The notes: generated from the letters alone by a model not told the origin. Shown: positions 8,436 through 17,673, counted from the first letter of the stretch. The stretch is 64,000 nt of DNA from JAGVSR01 sp963742405 (GCA_963742405.1 CAVUMB010000007.1:682001-746000), one strand, 5' to 3'. A program made the numbers and translations.

Positions 8436-8816
8436 TTAGACTTCTTCTTCGCCTTCCGCCACCGGACCGCCGATGATGTTGGAGACATCGCCGCCCTCTT
8501 CCTCTTCTTCTTCGAGGAAGGTCTCGTCGTCGTCGGCCGGGATGTCGGCGGCTTCTTCAATGTCGACCAACGCTTCGTCGCCTTCGACTTCCGCGGCCGC
8601 TTCCGGAGCCAGTTCCTTGTCGGCCACGAGCTCCTTCTTCGGCTTGCGCGGCTTTTCTTCAGGCGCGATCGTCACCGGTCCCGTCGAGTGCGCGATCTGA
8701 TAAAGCGTCCCACAAATCGGACAAGCGATGGGTTCATGATTGAGATCATAGAAACGGGCGCCACACTCATTGCTCTGACAAGTGCGCTTGGTACCGCGCG
8801 CGGCTTTGGTCGACAT
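8436..8816 (-). CDS. TIGR02300 / FYDLN acid domain protein
   Basis: A 126-residue alphaproteobacterial protein with an N-terminal zinc-ribbon-like part: Cys residues in KRTCQSNECGARFYDLN and ACPICGTLY, which include the FYDLN signature that names the family. The C-terminal half is extremely acidic with runs of Glu and Asp (DDDETFLEEEEEEGGD). The function is unknown. The start at 8816 (MSTKAARGTKR) matches the family; an upstream in-frame Met at 8858 adds residues unlike the family. It is divergent from aroA, with the start region of both genes in 8817-9011. Confidence 0.9.
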   Translation of the reverse strand: MSTKAARGTKRTCQSNECGARFYDLNHEPIACPICGTLYQIAHSTGPVTIAPEEKPRKPKKELVADKELAPEAAAEVEGDEALVDIEEAADIPADDDETFLEEEEEEGGDVSNIIGGPVAEGEEEV

Positions 8817-9011
8817 GGACAACCCCGGAAATGAATTGGAAGGAAGGGGGGATGCCACAGCGGCAACCGCCTGTCAAAAGTAAAACCGACCGGTGGCCTT
8901 GCCGATAAATGGCGAGTACGGCGATTTGGTCGCAGAAGCGGGAGTTAGCTGGCCGGACACCGTTGACAAGCCCTTGCGGTAACGGCTCTATCCCGGCCCT
9001 GAAGCGAAAAT

Positions 9012-10397
9012 ATGGCTCCCAGCGTCAGGGGCCGCTCGGGGGCCCAGGTGTCGAAATCAATTGCTTATGGTGGCGGACCGCAGCCGCTGGCAGCAACCAA
9101 GGCCACGACGGGGCTCCGGGGCCATGTCCGCGTGCCTGGCGACAAGTCGATCTCGCATCGCGCTCTGATCTTCGGTGCGCTGGCGACGGGCAGCACAACA
9201 ATCAAAGGGCTCCTCGAAGCGGAAGACGTTTTGAACACAGCCAAGGCTGTGACAGCGTTGGGGGCACCCGCCAAGAAGTCGGCCGATGGTAGGACTTGGA
9301 CCGTGCAGGGGCGGGGCACGGGCGGCCTGAAGGAACCCTCCGCGCCGATCGACTTTGGCAATTCTGGCACCGGCACCCGCCTGATGATGGGTGTGGTTGC
9401 CGGCCACGACATTACCGTCTCCATGACGGGCGATGCTTCGCTTTCGCGACGACCCATGGCCCGCGTGTTGAAACCATTGCGTCAGATGGGATTGCTGACG
9501 CGGGAGGATAAGGACACGCTGCCGCTCACCGTCGAGGGTTCGGCCCACCTTGTACCAATCGAGTATGTGCTTCCAGTGCCGTCGGCACAGGTCAAGAGCG
9601 CGATACTGATTGCGGGGCTGATGGCCGCCGGCGAGACAACTGTCATTGAAAGGGAGCCGACACGCGATCACACCGAACGCATGTTGCGCTACTTCGGCGC
9701 CAATGTGACGACGGAGTTCAAGGACGGGCTCACACGCATTACGGTTTTCGGCGATGCCGAACTCGGCGGCCGCGAGGTCGTCGTGCCGGGAGACCCCTCC
9801 TCCGCCGCATTCCTCATTTGTGCAGCGCTTTTGGTGCCGGGGTCGGATATCACTGTTGAAGGCGTTCTCGTCAACGTTACCCGCACCGGCCTTTACACCA
9901 CACTGATAGATATGGGGGCCGACATTTCATTCACGAATGAACGCGAAGAGGGCGGCGAACCAATTGCCGACATTCGCGTGCGGGCGTCGCCGCTGCGCGG
10001 CATCCACGTGCCCGCCGAACGCGCCCCGTCCATGATTGACGAATATCCCGTGCTGGCGGCCGTCGCTGCCTTCGCTGACGGCGACACGCGCATGGATGGC
10101 CTTGGAGAACTCAAGGTCAAGGAAAGCGACCGGCTTGCCGCCACCGCCGCCGGACTCGTTGCAAATGGCGTGTGCGCCACCGTCGAGGGCGACACGCTGA
10201 TCGTCCACGGCTCGCGGCGAGTCCCCGGCGGTGGGACCGTCGCAACCCACCTCGATCACCGTATCGCCATGGCGTTTCTGACACTTGGGCTTGCCAGCGA
10301 GATGCCGATTGCCGTCGACGATACGGCGATGATCGCAACAAGTTTCCCGGAATTCCGCGAACTCATGCAAACGCTAGGTGCCACGTACTCAGAGTAA
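9012..10397 (+). CDS. aroA: 3-phosphoshikimate 1-carboxyvinyltransferase (EPSP synthase), class II type
   Basis: Catalyses the sixth shikimate-pathway step, joining shikimate-3-phosphate and PEP. At 461 residues it has all the family landmarks: VPGDKSISHRALIFG (about 41-55), DFGNSGTGTRLMMG (114-127), SLSRRPM, SAQVKSAILIAGLMAAGE, TRDHTERML, RAPSMIDEYP, KVKESDRL and THLDHRIAM. The overall sequence resembles the class II rhizobial enzymes such as CP4. The position equal to CP4 Ala100 is Gly119 here. The N-terminal 30 residues are poorly conserved, so the start at 9012 is uncertain. It heads the plus-strand core block, although cmk is separated from it by a minus-strand group. Confidence 0.95.
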   Translation: MAPSVRGRSGAQVSKSIAYGGGPQPLAATKATTGLRGHVRVPGDKSISHRALIFGALATGSTTIKGLLEAEDVLNTAKAVTALGAPAKKSADGRTWTVQGRGTGGLKEPSAPIDFGNSGTGTRLMMGVVAGHDITVSMTGDASLSRRPMARVLKPLRQMGLLTREDKDTLPLTVEGSAHLVPIEYVLPVPSAQVKSAILIAGLMAAGETTVIEREPTRDHTERMLRYFGANVTTEFKDGLTRITVFGDAELGGREVVVPGDPSSAAFLICAALLVPGSDITVEGVLVNVTRTGLYTTLIDMGADISFTNEREEGGEPIADIRVRASPLRGIHVPAERAPSMIDEYPVLAAVAAFADGDTRMDGLGELKVKESDRLAATAAGLVANGVCATVEGDTLIVHGSRRVPGGGTVATHLDHRIAMAFLTLGLASEMPIAVDDTAMIATSFPEFRELMQTLGATYSE

Positions 10398-10430
10398 GTC
10401 GACCTTGGATGCGTCGATCGCGGACATCGC

Positions 10431-11027
10431 CTATTCGTTTGTTTGATCATCCGGACCCGGACGCAATGGATCTTCGGTATCCTGATCGGGCGTGACCGGC
10501 GACATCCACGATGATGTTCGCGACGCTGAGTTGCCGGCCGAATTCACGCTTGCAACTTGCGCTCCGCCGTAACAGCGCTTGACGTTGGCGCATCGCGTCG
10601 AGCCGGAGGGATGGGTATCAGTGGCGGGTCCTGAAAACGATCGGCAGACGGCATCAATGTCCGTTGGCTTCAACCAACCTTCTCGCTTGCCTGACTTCGC
10701 TGCGATGCAGTCTGCCCCCAATTCATCTGGCCCCGTCATCTCGTGTGCACACTCGTGTTCGAATATAAATAGGCGGACCGTCTGTGGCAGCCGCTGCATC
10801 AGGCGAGGGTTGAGATAGAGCGCTTCACCCGGGACCGACAATCCTTCCGTTGGGATATCAGAATCCATGACGACAGGTGTCTGTCCGCAGCGGAGGGAAC
10901 GACCTGCGATTTTAACCGTTACGCCGTCCGCCCCCACCGACTGGGCCCACGCATCCCCACAAACAGGAATCATCAAAGAGAAAGTCGCTAGCGCGCAAGC
11001 ACCCGAGAATTCCTTCCAGCTACCCAC
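10431..11027 (-). CDS. secreted HExxH metallopeptidase-like protein
   Basis: The GTG at 11027 is preceded by GGGAGG with a 7-base spacer and opens a signal peptide (VGSWKEFSGACALATFSLMI, cut probably after GDAWA). The mature part has HECAHEMTGPDELGADCIAA: an HExxH zinc motif followed by an ELGAD helix that could supply the third ligand, the pattern of gluzincin-type peptidases. Several Cys pairs suggest disulfides, fitting a periplasmic protein. The C-terminal tail is polar and Pro/Asp-rich. No specific family is recognised and substrate is unknown. It lies convergent to aroA. Confidence 0.65.
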   Translation of the reverse strand: MGSWKEFSGACALATFSLMIPVCGDAWAQSVGADGVTVKIAGRSLRCGQTPVVMDSDIPTEGLSVPGEALYLNPRLMQRLPQTVRLFIFEHECAHEMTGPDELGADCIAAKSGKREGWLKPTDIDAVCRSFSGPATDTHPSGSTRCANVKRCYGGAQVASVNSAGNSASRTSSWMSPVTPDQDTEDPLRPGPDDQTNE

Positions 11028-11227
11028 GGACCACCCTCCCGACTTTGAACATTTGCGTAAGGGAGGCGGCCAATGTGCGCACCGTGTGGCCCGGGCTGGG
11101 CAAGACCAAGACGTTTGCAGCAACGTTCAAGCTTGGTGTTGACGCAGCGGTTGGTGAAGGAGCCAAGGGACCGTGCGGCGGCAAACAATCGTGGAGCTGA
11201 AGCTATGAACTTCACAGAGGATATCCA

Positions 11228-11581
11228 ATGACCTACGTCGATGGATTTGTCGCTGCCGTACCAACTGCGCACAAAGAGGATTTCTTGCGGCATTGCCACG
11301 TCGCTGCGCAGGTTTTCAAGGAATGCGGAGCACTGCAAATTGTGGAGTGTTGGGGTGACGATGTTCCGGAAGGAACGCTGACATCTTTTCCGCGAGCGGT
11401 TCAAAAACGCGACGATGAGACGGTAGTCTTTTCGTGGATCACGTGGCCTTCGCGTGAAACACGAAACGAAGGAATGAAAAAAGCTATGACGGATCATCGT
11501 CTAAACGACGAGAAAAATCCAATGCCCTTCGATGGAAAGCGGATGATTTACGGCGGGTTTGAAGTGATATCGACAACATGA
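11228..11581 (+). CDS. DUF1428 family protein
   Basis: A 117-residue protein starting MTYVDGFVAAVPTAHKEDFL with GGDD-like ECWGDDVPEG and the ending MPFDGKRMIYGGFEVI. These are hallmarks of the DUF1428 (YbaA-like) family, a ferredoxin-like fold of dimeric alpha/beta barrel type with no established function. The ribosome binding site AGAGGAT lies seven bases before the ATG. It is a single-gene unit followed by a hairpin (11590-11615). Confidence 0.9.
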   Translation: MTYVDGFVAAVPTAHKEDFLRHCHVAAQVFKECGALQIVECWGDDVPEGTLTSFPRAVQKRDDETVVFSWITWPSRETRNEGMKKAMTDHRLNDEKNPMPFDGKRMIYGGFEVISTT

Positions 11582-11589
11582 ATGACCGA

Positions 11590-11615
11590 TCCGGCGAAAA
11601 CATGATTTCGCCGGA
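11590..11615 (+). terminator. hairpin between convergent genes
   Basis: TCCGGCGAAA (11590-11599) and TTTCGCCGGA (11606-11615) form a perfect 10-base stem with a 6-base loop, 9 bases after the DUF1428 stop and before the stop of the opposite small gene. The T tract is weak, so it probably serves as a bidirectional transcript end. Confidence 0.65.
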
Positions 11616-11629
11616 CCGTTTGGCATCGA

Positions 11630-11758
11630 TTATTCAAAACGGGAAGATGTCGTTGATACAGGCGTCGTGCGCGACGAGCCGAGGCCGCTAAGAATGATCA
11701 CGCCAACAATCGGCGCGATCAGCAACCAAGCCACGAGATAAATTCCGGGGTTGTCCAT
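11630..11758 (-). CDS. small single-pass membrane protein, 42 aa
   Basis: The ATG at 11758 has a strong ribosome binding site (TGGAGG, five-base spacer). The protein is MDNPGIYLVAWLLIAPIVGV followed by IILSGLGSSRTTPVSTTSSRFE: one hydrophobic helix of about 20 residues (7-26) and a polar Ser/Thr tail. It has no recognised family. Too small for most gene callers, but translation signals are better than for many larger genes nearby. Confidence 0.6.
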   Translation of the reverse strand: MDNPGIYLVAWLLIAPIVGVIILSGLGSSRTTPVSTTSSRFE

Positions 11759-11847
11759 GTTGTCCTCCAGATTGAGACCCTGAAACAAAAACGGGTCCAC
11801 AAGACAACAACGCAAGTCAACGCGAGGCGTTCCGATTTAAGAGGAGC

Positions 11848-12675
11848 TTATGCCGCAACGCGATCGCCAACAGCGAGTTCGGTTTTTACGCTGAAAACTT
11901 CAAGACTATGGGTTCCAAACGTCCGCAACATAGGAACGTCGGCCGCATCGCGCCCATAGGCAATCGGGATCCGGCCGATACGGCGGCAATTGTGCCGGGC
12001 ATCGAATGTGTACCAGCCACCTTCCAGGAACACATCGAACCAAGCATTGAAATCCATCGGCGCCGGATCGGCCGGGACACCAATGTCGCCCATGTATCCG
12101 TTCACGTAGCGAGCCGGTATGTTGAGAGCGCGGCACAGTGCGATCGCCAGATGCGCGAAATCTCGACACACACCCACACGTTCGGCATTCGCTTCTGACG
12201 CCGTGCGCGTCGCGCGGGCCTGCGCATAATCAAACTTCAATTGATTATGGGCGTACGTGCATATCGCTTCGACAAGGGCGGTTGTCCGCGGTAAATGACC
12301 GAAGTTTTGCCACGCGAGCGGCGCGAGCAAGTCACTTTCGCAAAATCGGCTTGGCGCCAGATAGGCCAGACACTCTTGCGGCAATCGATCAACCGGCAGC
12401 GCGCGGGCGGTCGGATCACGTCGATCAACGGTACCGTCAGCTTTGTAAATGCCGTCTAGTGTCAGTCGAAGTTTGCCAGCGGGTGCTTTGAACCGCCGCG
12501 CGATATTTCCAAAATCGTCGACGAACGTATCAGTCGCCAGACCTGGGCTGGTTTCGAACGTCAACGTCGCCGGCAAAACATTTCGAGCATGGCTCGTGTG
12601 CACATCGACGAGGCAGACCGTCGGGGTAGGTTGAACAAACGACAGTTCGAATGCGCAGCCGTAGGAAATCAGCAT
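11848..12675 (-). CDS. transglutaminase-like family protein
   Basis: A 275-residue protein with the two parts of bacterial transglutaminase-like proteins: an N-terminal beta domain (residues 1-95) and the papain-like core. The catalytic Cys is in ERVGVCRDFAHLAIALCRAL and the segment NIPARYVNGYMGD follows. The usual His region reads DFNAWFDVFLEGGWYTFDARH. The position before AWF is Asn rather than the classical His; relatives often vary here, and the His of DARHN may serve. Family members cleave or cross-link peptides, in some cases with proteasome-like partners, but the substrate is unknown. It is likely cytoplasmic, with no signal peptide. Confidence 0.85.
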   Translation of the reverse strand: MLISYGCAFELSFVQPTPTVCLVDVHTSHARNVLPATLTFETSPGLATDTFVDDFGNIARRFKAPAGKLRLTLDGIYKADGTVDRRDPTARALPVDRLPQECLAYLAPSRFCESDLLAPLAWQNFGHLPRTTALVEAICTYAHNQLKFDYAQARATRTASEANAERVGVCRDFAHLAIALCRALNIPARYVNGYMGDIGVPADPAPMDFNAWFDVFLEGGWYTFDARHNCRRIGRIPIAYGRDAADVPMLRTFGTHSLEVFSVKTELAVGDRVAA

Positions 12676-12699
12676 GAATTTAACTCACGAGACAAAGGG

Positions 12700-13041
12700 T
12701 CAGCGATGACCGGTCAATTCCGCAATGATGCCATTCGGCACCGGCTTGGACACGAAGGAATGCGAAATGCGGCTGAGTTCGGGATGGACGAGCGTCGAGC
12801 CGCTCACGACAATGACCTTGCAGCCTTGCTCCACCAGATGCGTGGCCAGGGATAACCCACTCTCCCCGTCGGCAAGATGCAGATCGATAATGGCGATATC
12901 GGGTTTTAAAACATCTGCCGCATTCCAGGCGTCAAAGCTCGAATAGAACGTGCCGACAACTTGCGAACCCGCTGCCTCGACTTCGTGCGCCAGATCCATC
13001 GCCAGCAATAGATCATCTTCGCAAATCATAACGCGCTTCAT
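12700..13041 (-). CDS. single-domain response regulator
   Basis: A 113-residue receiver domain without an output domain. It has the acidic pair (MICEDDLLLAMDL), the phospho-accepting Asp in LKPDIAIIDLHLADGESG, the Ser of the switch (VIVVSGST) and the Lys in FVSKPV. Single-domain regulators of this size pass phosphate between kinases or control motility or cell cycle by protein contact. The ATG at 13041 has GAGG seven bases upstream; a GTG six codons earlier is less likely. The neighbours show no cognate kinase, so its partner is unknown. Confidence 0.9.
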   Translation of the reverse strand: MKRVMICEDDLLLAMDLAHEVEAAGSQVVGTFYSSFDAWNAADVLKPDIAIIDLHLADGESGLSLATHLVEQGCKVIVVSGSTLVHPELSRISHSFVSKPVPNGIIAELTGHR

Positions 13042-13134
13042 GCGGGGGCCTCGCTTCACCGAGCAGATACGGGGAAATAACCCACAGTGCTCGGTAAAGT
13101 TCCCGCATGATGTTGCGCTGCAATCAGCTTAAAA

Positions 13135-14733
13135 CTACGGCGCCACCGCAACAACGCGACAGTCAAAATCATGCGGCTTCAATATATTGCACAAACGTCC
13201 CGGTTCAATTTGGTTCGCATACGGTCCGATGCTCACGCGGTAGGCAGCACTCATGCTGCCGAACAGCACACCAGCAGTCTGCGGTTCCTCCACGACAGGT
13301 TGTAGCCCGCGCAAACTTTGACCGTGCTGTAAGATCAGCCGCGCCATGATTTGATCGGCCGCCTCGCGGGAATTCTCGGCCGCGATCTGCAATCGGTAAG
13401 GCCCCGGCAAAACCGCGATTGACGGCGCCGCATCAACCGCCGGCGCAGGCTCGGCTGCTGCGACCGCGACAGGGGTAACCGGGACAGCAGTGCCGGTCGT
13501 CTGTGATGACCACAACGCTGCTGGAGCGTCAGCAGTGGCGGCACGAGCAGCGACACTTGGCCCAGGATCGACGGAAGCGGTTTCAATTGGCGCAATGGCG
13601 GGGGGAGCCTCCGCGACCGCCGCAACGCCAAGCGGTGTGTTGACGGGGGGCGACGCAGGCGCACCGCCGAAGAACTTGGTCAGCGCCGCGCCGGCTGCCT
13701 TCCCTGCGTCAGCTAGCGCGCTGGGGACATTGGCGATCGCTGGCGGCAGGGCAGGTAAAGCGTCAACGGGTGTGGATGAAAGTGCGGCGACAGGCTGTTG
13801 CAGCGTGTTGGTCGCGGCCGGCTCACTCGGCTCGAGTGCGGCGGCAGGTGCGGTCGGTGCTTCTTTCGGCGCGGGTGACGCCGTGACCGTTGGCGCGGCC
13901 CAGGTCGAGGACTGCTCGGGTCGCGGCGCTGTGGCCTCGGTTTCAGCCATCTGCCACGGCAATGGCTTCGACATTGGCGCTGGCTCGGCTTCCACCGTCG
14001 CAATTGTCGCCCGGTCGACAGGTGCAATACTCGCCACAGGTTCGGCGATCGTGTCGGGAGCGGCAGCCGCCGCGGGTTGCGCGTCCGCGGCGACGGGCGG
14101 CGGTGAGGCTTGAACCGGAGCCGCGGGCAACGTCCATGGCAGAGCGCCAGAATGTTCGCTGGGTGGGATAACCGCGGGCGGCGTTGGCGATGATGCCGCG
14201 GGCTCGGGCAACGGCGCCGCTGTCGATTGCGCCACCGGCGATGGGCTCGTTTCGACAGCCGGCGGCGCAGCGATAGGCGCTTGTGTCAGCGCCGCCGTCG
14301 GGACCGGCGCGGCGGGTGTACCGTTGGCGGCGGCAACCTCGCGCAGCAGCGCCTGACGATGATCCTCAGCGACCGCCTTGTCGGTTGCAGATAGCCCGTC
14401 GCGAAGCCACACCGCCGCGTTGAGATCGGATAGGGCAGCCCCGGGCTTTTTCTGACCACGCAACGCAACGCCGCGATAAAACAGCGCCTTCGCCAACTGC
14501 GCATTGGTGACGCCGCCGGAGCCGATCGCCGCTGACAACGCCGTCACCGCTGCATCCGTTTTGCCGGCTTCGAACGCCTTTTGCCCCGCCTCGAAAGCCT
14601 TGGTTGCTGCGACGGTTTTATCTGGCACTTTGACGCTGGCGTCCGGCTTGCCGACCGTCTGGGCCGCAGAAGGCATCGCCCCTAGCGCGGCGGCGAGGAC
14701 GAAAATCAAACCGATCGCTCGAAATCCAAGCAT
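13135..14733 (-). CDS. secreted TPR/SPOR-domain protein with long Pro/Ala-rich linker
   Basis: A 532-residue envelope protein with three parts. Residues 1-25 are a signal peptide (LGFRAIGLIFVLAAALGA). Residues about 40-140 contain TPR-like helices (AFEAGQKAFEAGKTDAAVTA; AKALFYRGVALRGQKKPGAA). A roughly 300-residue stretch rich in Pro, Ala, Thr and Val follows. The C-terminal 80 residues are a SPOR-like domain (YRLQIAAENSREAADQIMAR and YRVSIGPYANQIEPGRLC), the fold that binds denuded septal peptidoglycan. The low-complexity linker could span the periplasm. A role at division sites is inferred from the SPOR-like domain only. Confidence 0.8.
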   Translation of the reverse strand: MLGFRAIGLIFVLAAALGAMPSAAQTVGKPDASVKVPDKTVAATKAFEAGQKAFEAGKTDAAVTALSAAIGSGGVTNAQLAKALFYRGVALRGQKKPGAALSDLNAAVWLRDGLSATDKAVAEDHRQALLREVAAANGTPAAPVPTAALTQAPIAAPPAVETSPSPVAQSTAAPLPEPAASSPTPPAVIPPSEHSGALPWTLPAAPVQASPPPVAADAQPAAAAAPDTIAEPVASIAPVDRATIATVEAEPAPMSKPLPWQMAETEATAPRPEQSSTWAAPTVTASPAPKEAPTAPAAALEPSEPAATNTLQQPVAALSSTPVDALPALPPAIANVPSALADAGKAAGAALTKFFGGAPASPPVNTPLGVAAVAEAPPAIAPIETASVDPGPSVAARAATADAPAALWSSQTTGTAVPVTPVAVAAAEPAPAVDAAPSIAVLPGPYRLQIAAENSREAADQIMARLILQHGQSLRGLQPVVEEPQTAGVLFGSMSAAYRVSIGPYANQIEPGRLCNILKPHDFDCRVVAVAP

Positions 14734-14958
14734 GCGCGCCTGCTGCCTTCCTTCAGACTGCCAGAACCGCGCGCATGCGCGCGACTCACGGAACGCCCAA
14801 TCGTCCGGGATGCGATCAACGGGGGCAAGCCGGGCTCACGACTTGCCCCCAGCGACGAGACCCCAGACCTTCCTTTTCAACGGCTTTATCGTTGCCGTGC
14901 CCGCCGGCTTGACCTCGGCACGTCCCTCGGGCAGTGGCTGGATGCAGCGAAGGGGACA

Positions 14959-15624
14959 ATGCGCATGATTATCGCCATAGACGGCCCGGCAGCGTCGGGC
15001 AAAGGCACGCTGGCCAAGCGCATCGCGGCACACTTGAATTATCACGTCCTGGATACAGGCTTGCTCTATCGCGCCGTGGCGCGAGATATCGAACGCAGTG
15101 GCTTTCGCCTGAATGATCGCTGGGCTGCACTCGCCGCCGCCCGCGCTCTTGATCCTGCAACCCTCGACGATCCACACCTGCGCGGTGTACCGGCCGGCGA
15201 CAAGGCATCGGTTATCGCGAAGATCGCGGAAGTTCGCGCCGCATTGCTGAGCTATCAGCGCCATTTCGCCCGCCGGGTGCCCGGCGCCGTCCTCGATGGC
15301 CGCGACATCGGCACGGTCGTGTGCCCGCACGCTGACGTCAAAATCTATGTCACGGCAACGCCGGAAGAACGCGCCCGCCGCCGTCATCTCGAACACCAGG
15401 CCCGTGGCGAACCCGCTACTTACGAGGAGCTTTTTGCCGACATCCGCGCCCGCGACGCCCGCGATAGCGGTCGAGACATCGCACCGCTGACCGCCGCTGC
15501 CGATGCCGTCATCATCGATACGACCACCCTCGACGCCGATGCGGTCTTCATAGCTGCGCTAGCGATTATCCGACCATACGGCTCGTCAAAAGGCTCAGAA
15601 CCCGATTGGGGTCTTACGCCTTGA
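14959..15624 (+). CDS. cmk: (d)CMP kinase
   Basis: Phosphorylates CMP and dCMP with ATP. The 221-residue protein has the P-loop IAIDGPAASGKGTLAKRIA (residues 5-23), LDTGLLYRAVAR, the GAVLDGRDIGTVVCP segment that binds CMP, and the lid Arg-rich TPEERARRRHLEH. Two Met codons (14959 and 14965) are possible; AAGGGG lies upstream of both. In many alphaproteobacteria the order is aroA-cmk-rpsA; here a minus-strand group is inserted between aroA and cmk. Confidence 0.95.
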   Translation: MRMIIAIDGPAASGKGTLAKRIAAHLNYHVLDTGLLYRAVARDIERSGFRLNDRWAALAAARALDPATLDDPHLRGVPAGDKASVIAKIAEVRAALLSYQRHFARRVPGAVLDGRDIGTVVCPHADVKIYVTATPEERARRRHLEHQARGEPATYEELFADIRARDARDSGRDIAPLTAAADAVIIDTTTLDADAVFIAALAIIRPYGSSKGSEPDWGLTP

Positions 15625-15948
15625 CGACCGACCCCATGCTAGCCCCACCCCTTGCCGTAGGCTGCCACATCCGCTAGAACCCGCGCATCTGACGCCGCTG
15701 TCGGATCGGCCGAGAGGTATGGCCGGGCCAACGGGGAAGCTCCAACGCGGGCTGCTCCAAACGTGTTGGCAGGGCAACTGAGAGCCCATCACGGCGGTAT
15801 CGACCAGCAGCAAACATCACCGCCGGCAGTCCTGCCTCTGGTCGCGCACCCGCGCGCTCCGGGCATCTCCGGTTCATCGCATTAATCCCGTGCCGCGTCG
15901 GCGAAAAGCCAGCGCTGGCCGCAACCACTATCTTTTGAAGGAGAACGA
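15625..15948. other. 324 bases between cmk and rpsA, no gene
   Basis: No coding frame is supported. The last part carries the AAGGAG ribosome binding site of rpsA at 15938-15943. The region probably holds the rpsA promoter and leader, but no clear hairpin or promoter boxes could be defined by eye. Confidence 0.5.
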
Positions 15949-17673
15949 ATGTCAACCGCCGTGTCGAAAGAATTCAACCCCTCGCGTGACGAGTTTGCGG
16001 CCCTTCTTGCCGAGAGCCTCGCCAAGGACGACGTCTTCGAAGGTCAGGTCGTCAAGGGCAAGGTCGTCGGTATTGAGAAGGACCTCGCCATCATCGACGT
16101 CGGCCTCAAGATGGAAGGCCGCGTGGCGTTGAAGGAATTCGGTCTCGGCGGCAAGTCGGGCGACATCAAGATCGGCGACACGGTCGAAGTTTACCTGGAG
16201 CGCGTCGAGAACGCGCTCGGCGAAGCTGTTCTCTCACGTGACAAGGCGCGCCGCGAAGAAAGCTGGACGCGCCTCGAGCGCCTGCACGAGAAGGGCGAGA
16301 AGGTCACGGGCGTCATCTTCAACAAGGTCAAGGGCGGCTTCACGGTTGACCTCGATGGCGCCGTCGCATTCCTTCCCGGCTCCCAGGTCGATATTCGCCC
16401 CGTGCGCGATGTTGGCCCGCTGATGCATCAGCAGTTGCCATTCCAGATCCTCAAGATGGACCGCCGCCGCGGCAACATCGTTGTCTCTCGTCGGTCGGTT
16501 TTGGAAGAAACCCGCGCCGAACAGCGCGCCGACATCGTCTCGCGCCTCGCTGAAGGACAAGTCATCGACGGCCTCGTCAAGAATATCACGGACTACGGCG
16601 CGTTCATCGATCTGGGCGGCATCGACGGACTGCTTCACGTCACCGACATGGCTTGGCGCCGCGTCAATCATCCCTCTGAAATCCTCAACGTCGGCGATAC
16701 GGTGAAGGTGCAGATCATCCGCATCAACCCGGAAACGCAGCGCATTTCGCTCGGTATGAAGCAGCTGCAGTCCGATCCGTGGTCGGCCATCGAGGCCAAG
16801 TATCCGGTCGGCGCCAAGCTGAAGGGCACCGTCACGAACATTGCAGATTATGGTGCGTTCGTTGAGCTCGAACCGGGTGTCGAAGGTCTGATCCACGTCT
16901 CCGAAATGAGCTGGACCAAGAAGAACGTACACCCCGGCAAGATTGTGTCGACGAGCCAGCAGGTCGACGTTCAAGTTCTCGAAGTTGATCCCACCAAGCG
17001 CCGCATTTCACTGGGCCTGAAGCAGACTCAGGACAACCCCTGGGATGCGTTCCTCACCGCCCATCCGAAGGGTACGATCGTCGAAGGCCCGATCCGCAAC
17101 ATCACGGAATTCGGCCTCTTCATCGGCCTCGACAACGGCATCGACGGCATGGTCCATCTGTCGGATCTCGACTGGTCGAAGCCCGGCGATGAGTTGATCA
17201 AGGAGTACAAGAAGGGCGACAACGTGAAGGCCATGGTGCTCGACGTTGACAGCTCCAAGGAGCGCATTTCGCTCGGCGTCAAGCAACTGGCCGGCGACCC
17301 TGCCGATACGCTCTCGCGCTACAAGAAGGGCGATACCGTCACGTGCGAAGTCGTCGCCGTGCAGGAGAATGGCATCGAGGTGAAGATCGCAGACAGCGAC
17401 ATCACCGCGTTCGTCAAGCGCTCCGATCTGTCGCGTGACCGTTCCGAGCAGCGCCCCGAGCGCTTCACGGTCGGCCAGAAGGTCGATGCCGCGGTTATCT
17501 CGTCCGACAAGGCAGCGCGCCGCATCACGGTGTCGATCAAGGCCCTGGAAATTGCCGAAGAGAAGCAGGCCGTGGCGCAATACGGTTCTTCCGACTCGGG
17601 CGCCTCGCTCGGCGACATCTTCAAGGCCGCCATTAAGAAGCGCAACGCCGATGACGATGAAGAGACCGAGTAA
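15949..17673 (+). CDS. rpsA: 30S ribosomal protein S1
   Basis: The 574-residue length and six S1 (OB-fold) repeats identify the large RNA-binding protein that brings mRNA to the 30S subunit. The last repeats are the most regular: DYGAFIDLGGIDGLLHVTDM, DYGAFVELEPGVEGLIHVSE and EFGLFIGLDNGIDGMVHLSD. The N-terminus (FAALLAESLAKDDVFEGQVV) is the ribosome-docking segment. The ribosome binding site AAGGAG precedes the ATG by 5 bases. The gene ends in a rho-independent terminator at 17745. Confidence 0.98.
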   Translation: MSTAVSKEFNPSRDEFAALLAESLAKDDVFEGQVVKGKVVGIEKDLAIIDVGLKMEGRVALKEFGLGGKSGDIKIGDTVEVYLERVENALGEAVLSRDKARREESWTRLERLHEKGEKVTGVIFNKVKGGFTVDLDGAVAFLPGSQVDIRPVRDVGPLMHQQLPFQILKMDRRRGNIVVSRRSVLEETRAEQRADIVSRLAEGQVIDGLVKNITDYGAFIDLGGIDGLLHVTDMAWRRVNHPSEILNVGDTVKVQIIRINPETQRISLGMKQLQSDPWSAIEAKYPVGAKLKGTVTNIADYGAFVELEPGVEGLIHVSEMSWTKKNVHPGKIVSTSQQVDVQVLEVDPTKRRISLGLKQTQDNPWDAFLTAHPKGTIVEGPIRNITEFGLFIGLDNGIDGMVHLSDLDWSKPGDELIKEYKKGDNVKAMVLDVDSSKERISLGVKQLAGDPADTLSRYKKGDTVTCEVVAVQENGIEVKIADSDITAFVKRSDLSRDRSEQRPERFTVGQKVDAAVISSDKAARRITVSIKALEIAEEKQAVAQYGSSDSGASLGDIFKAAIKKRNADDDEETE

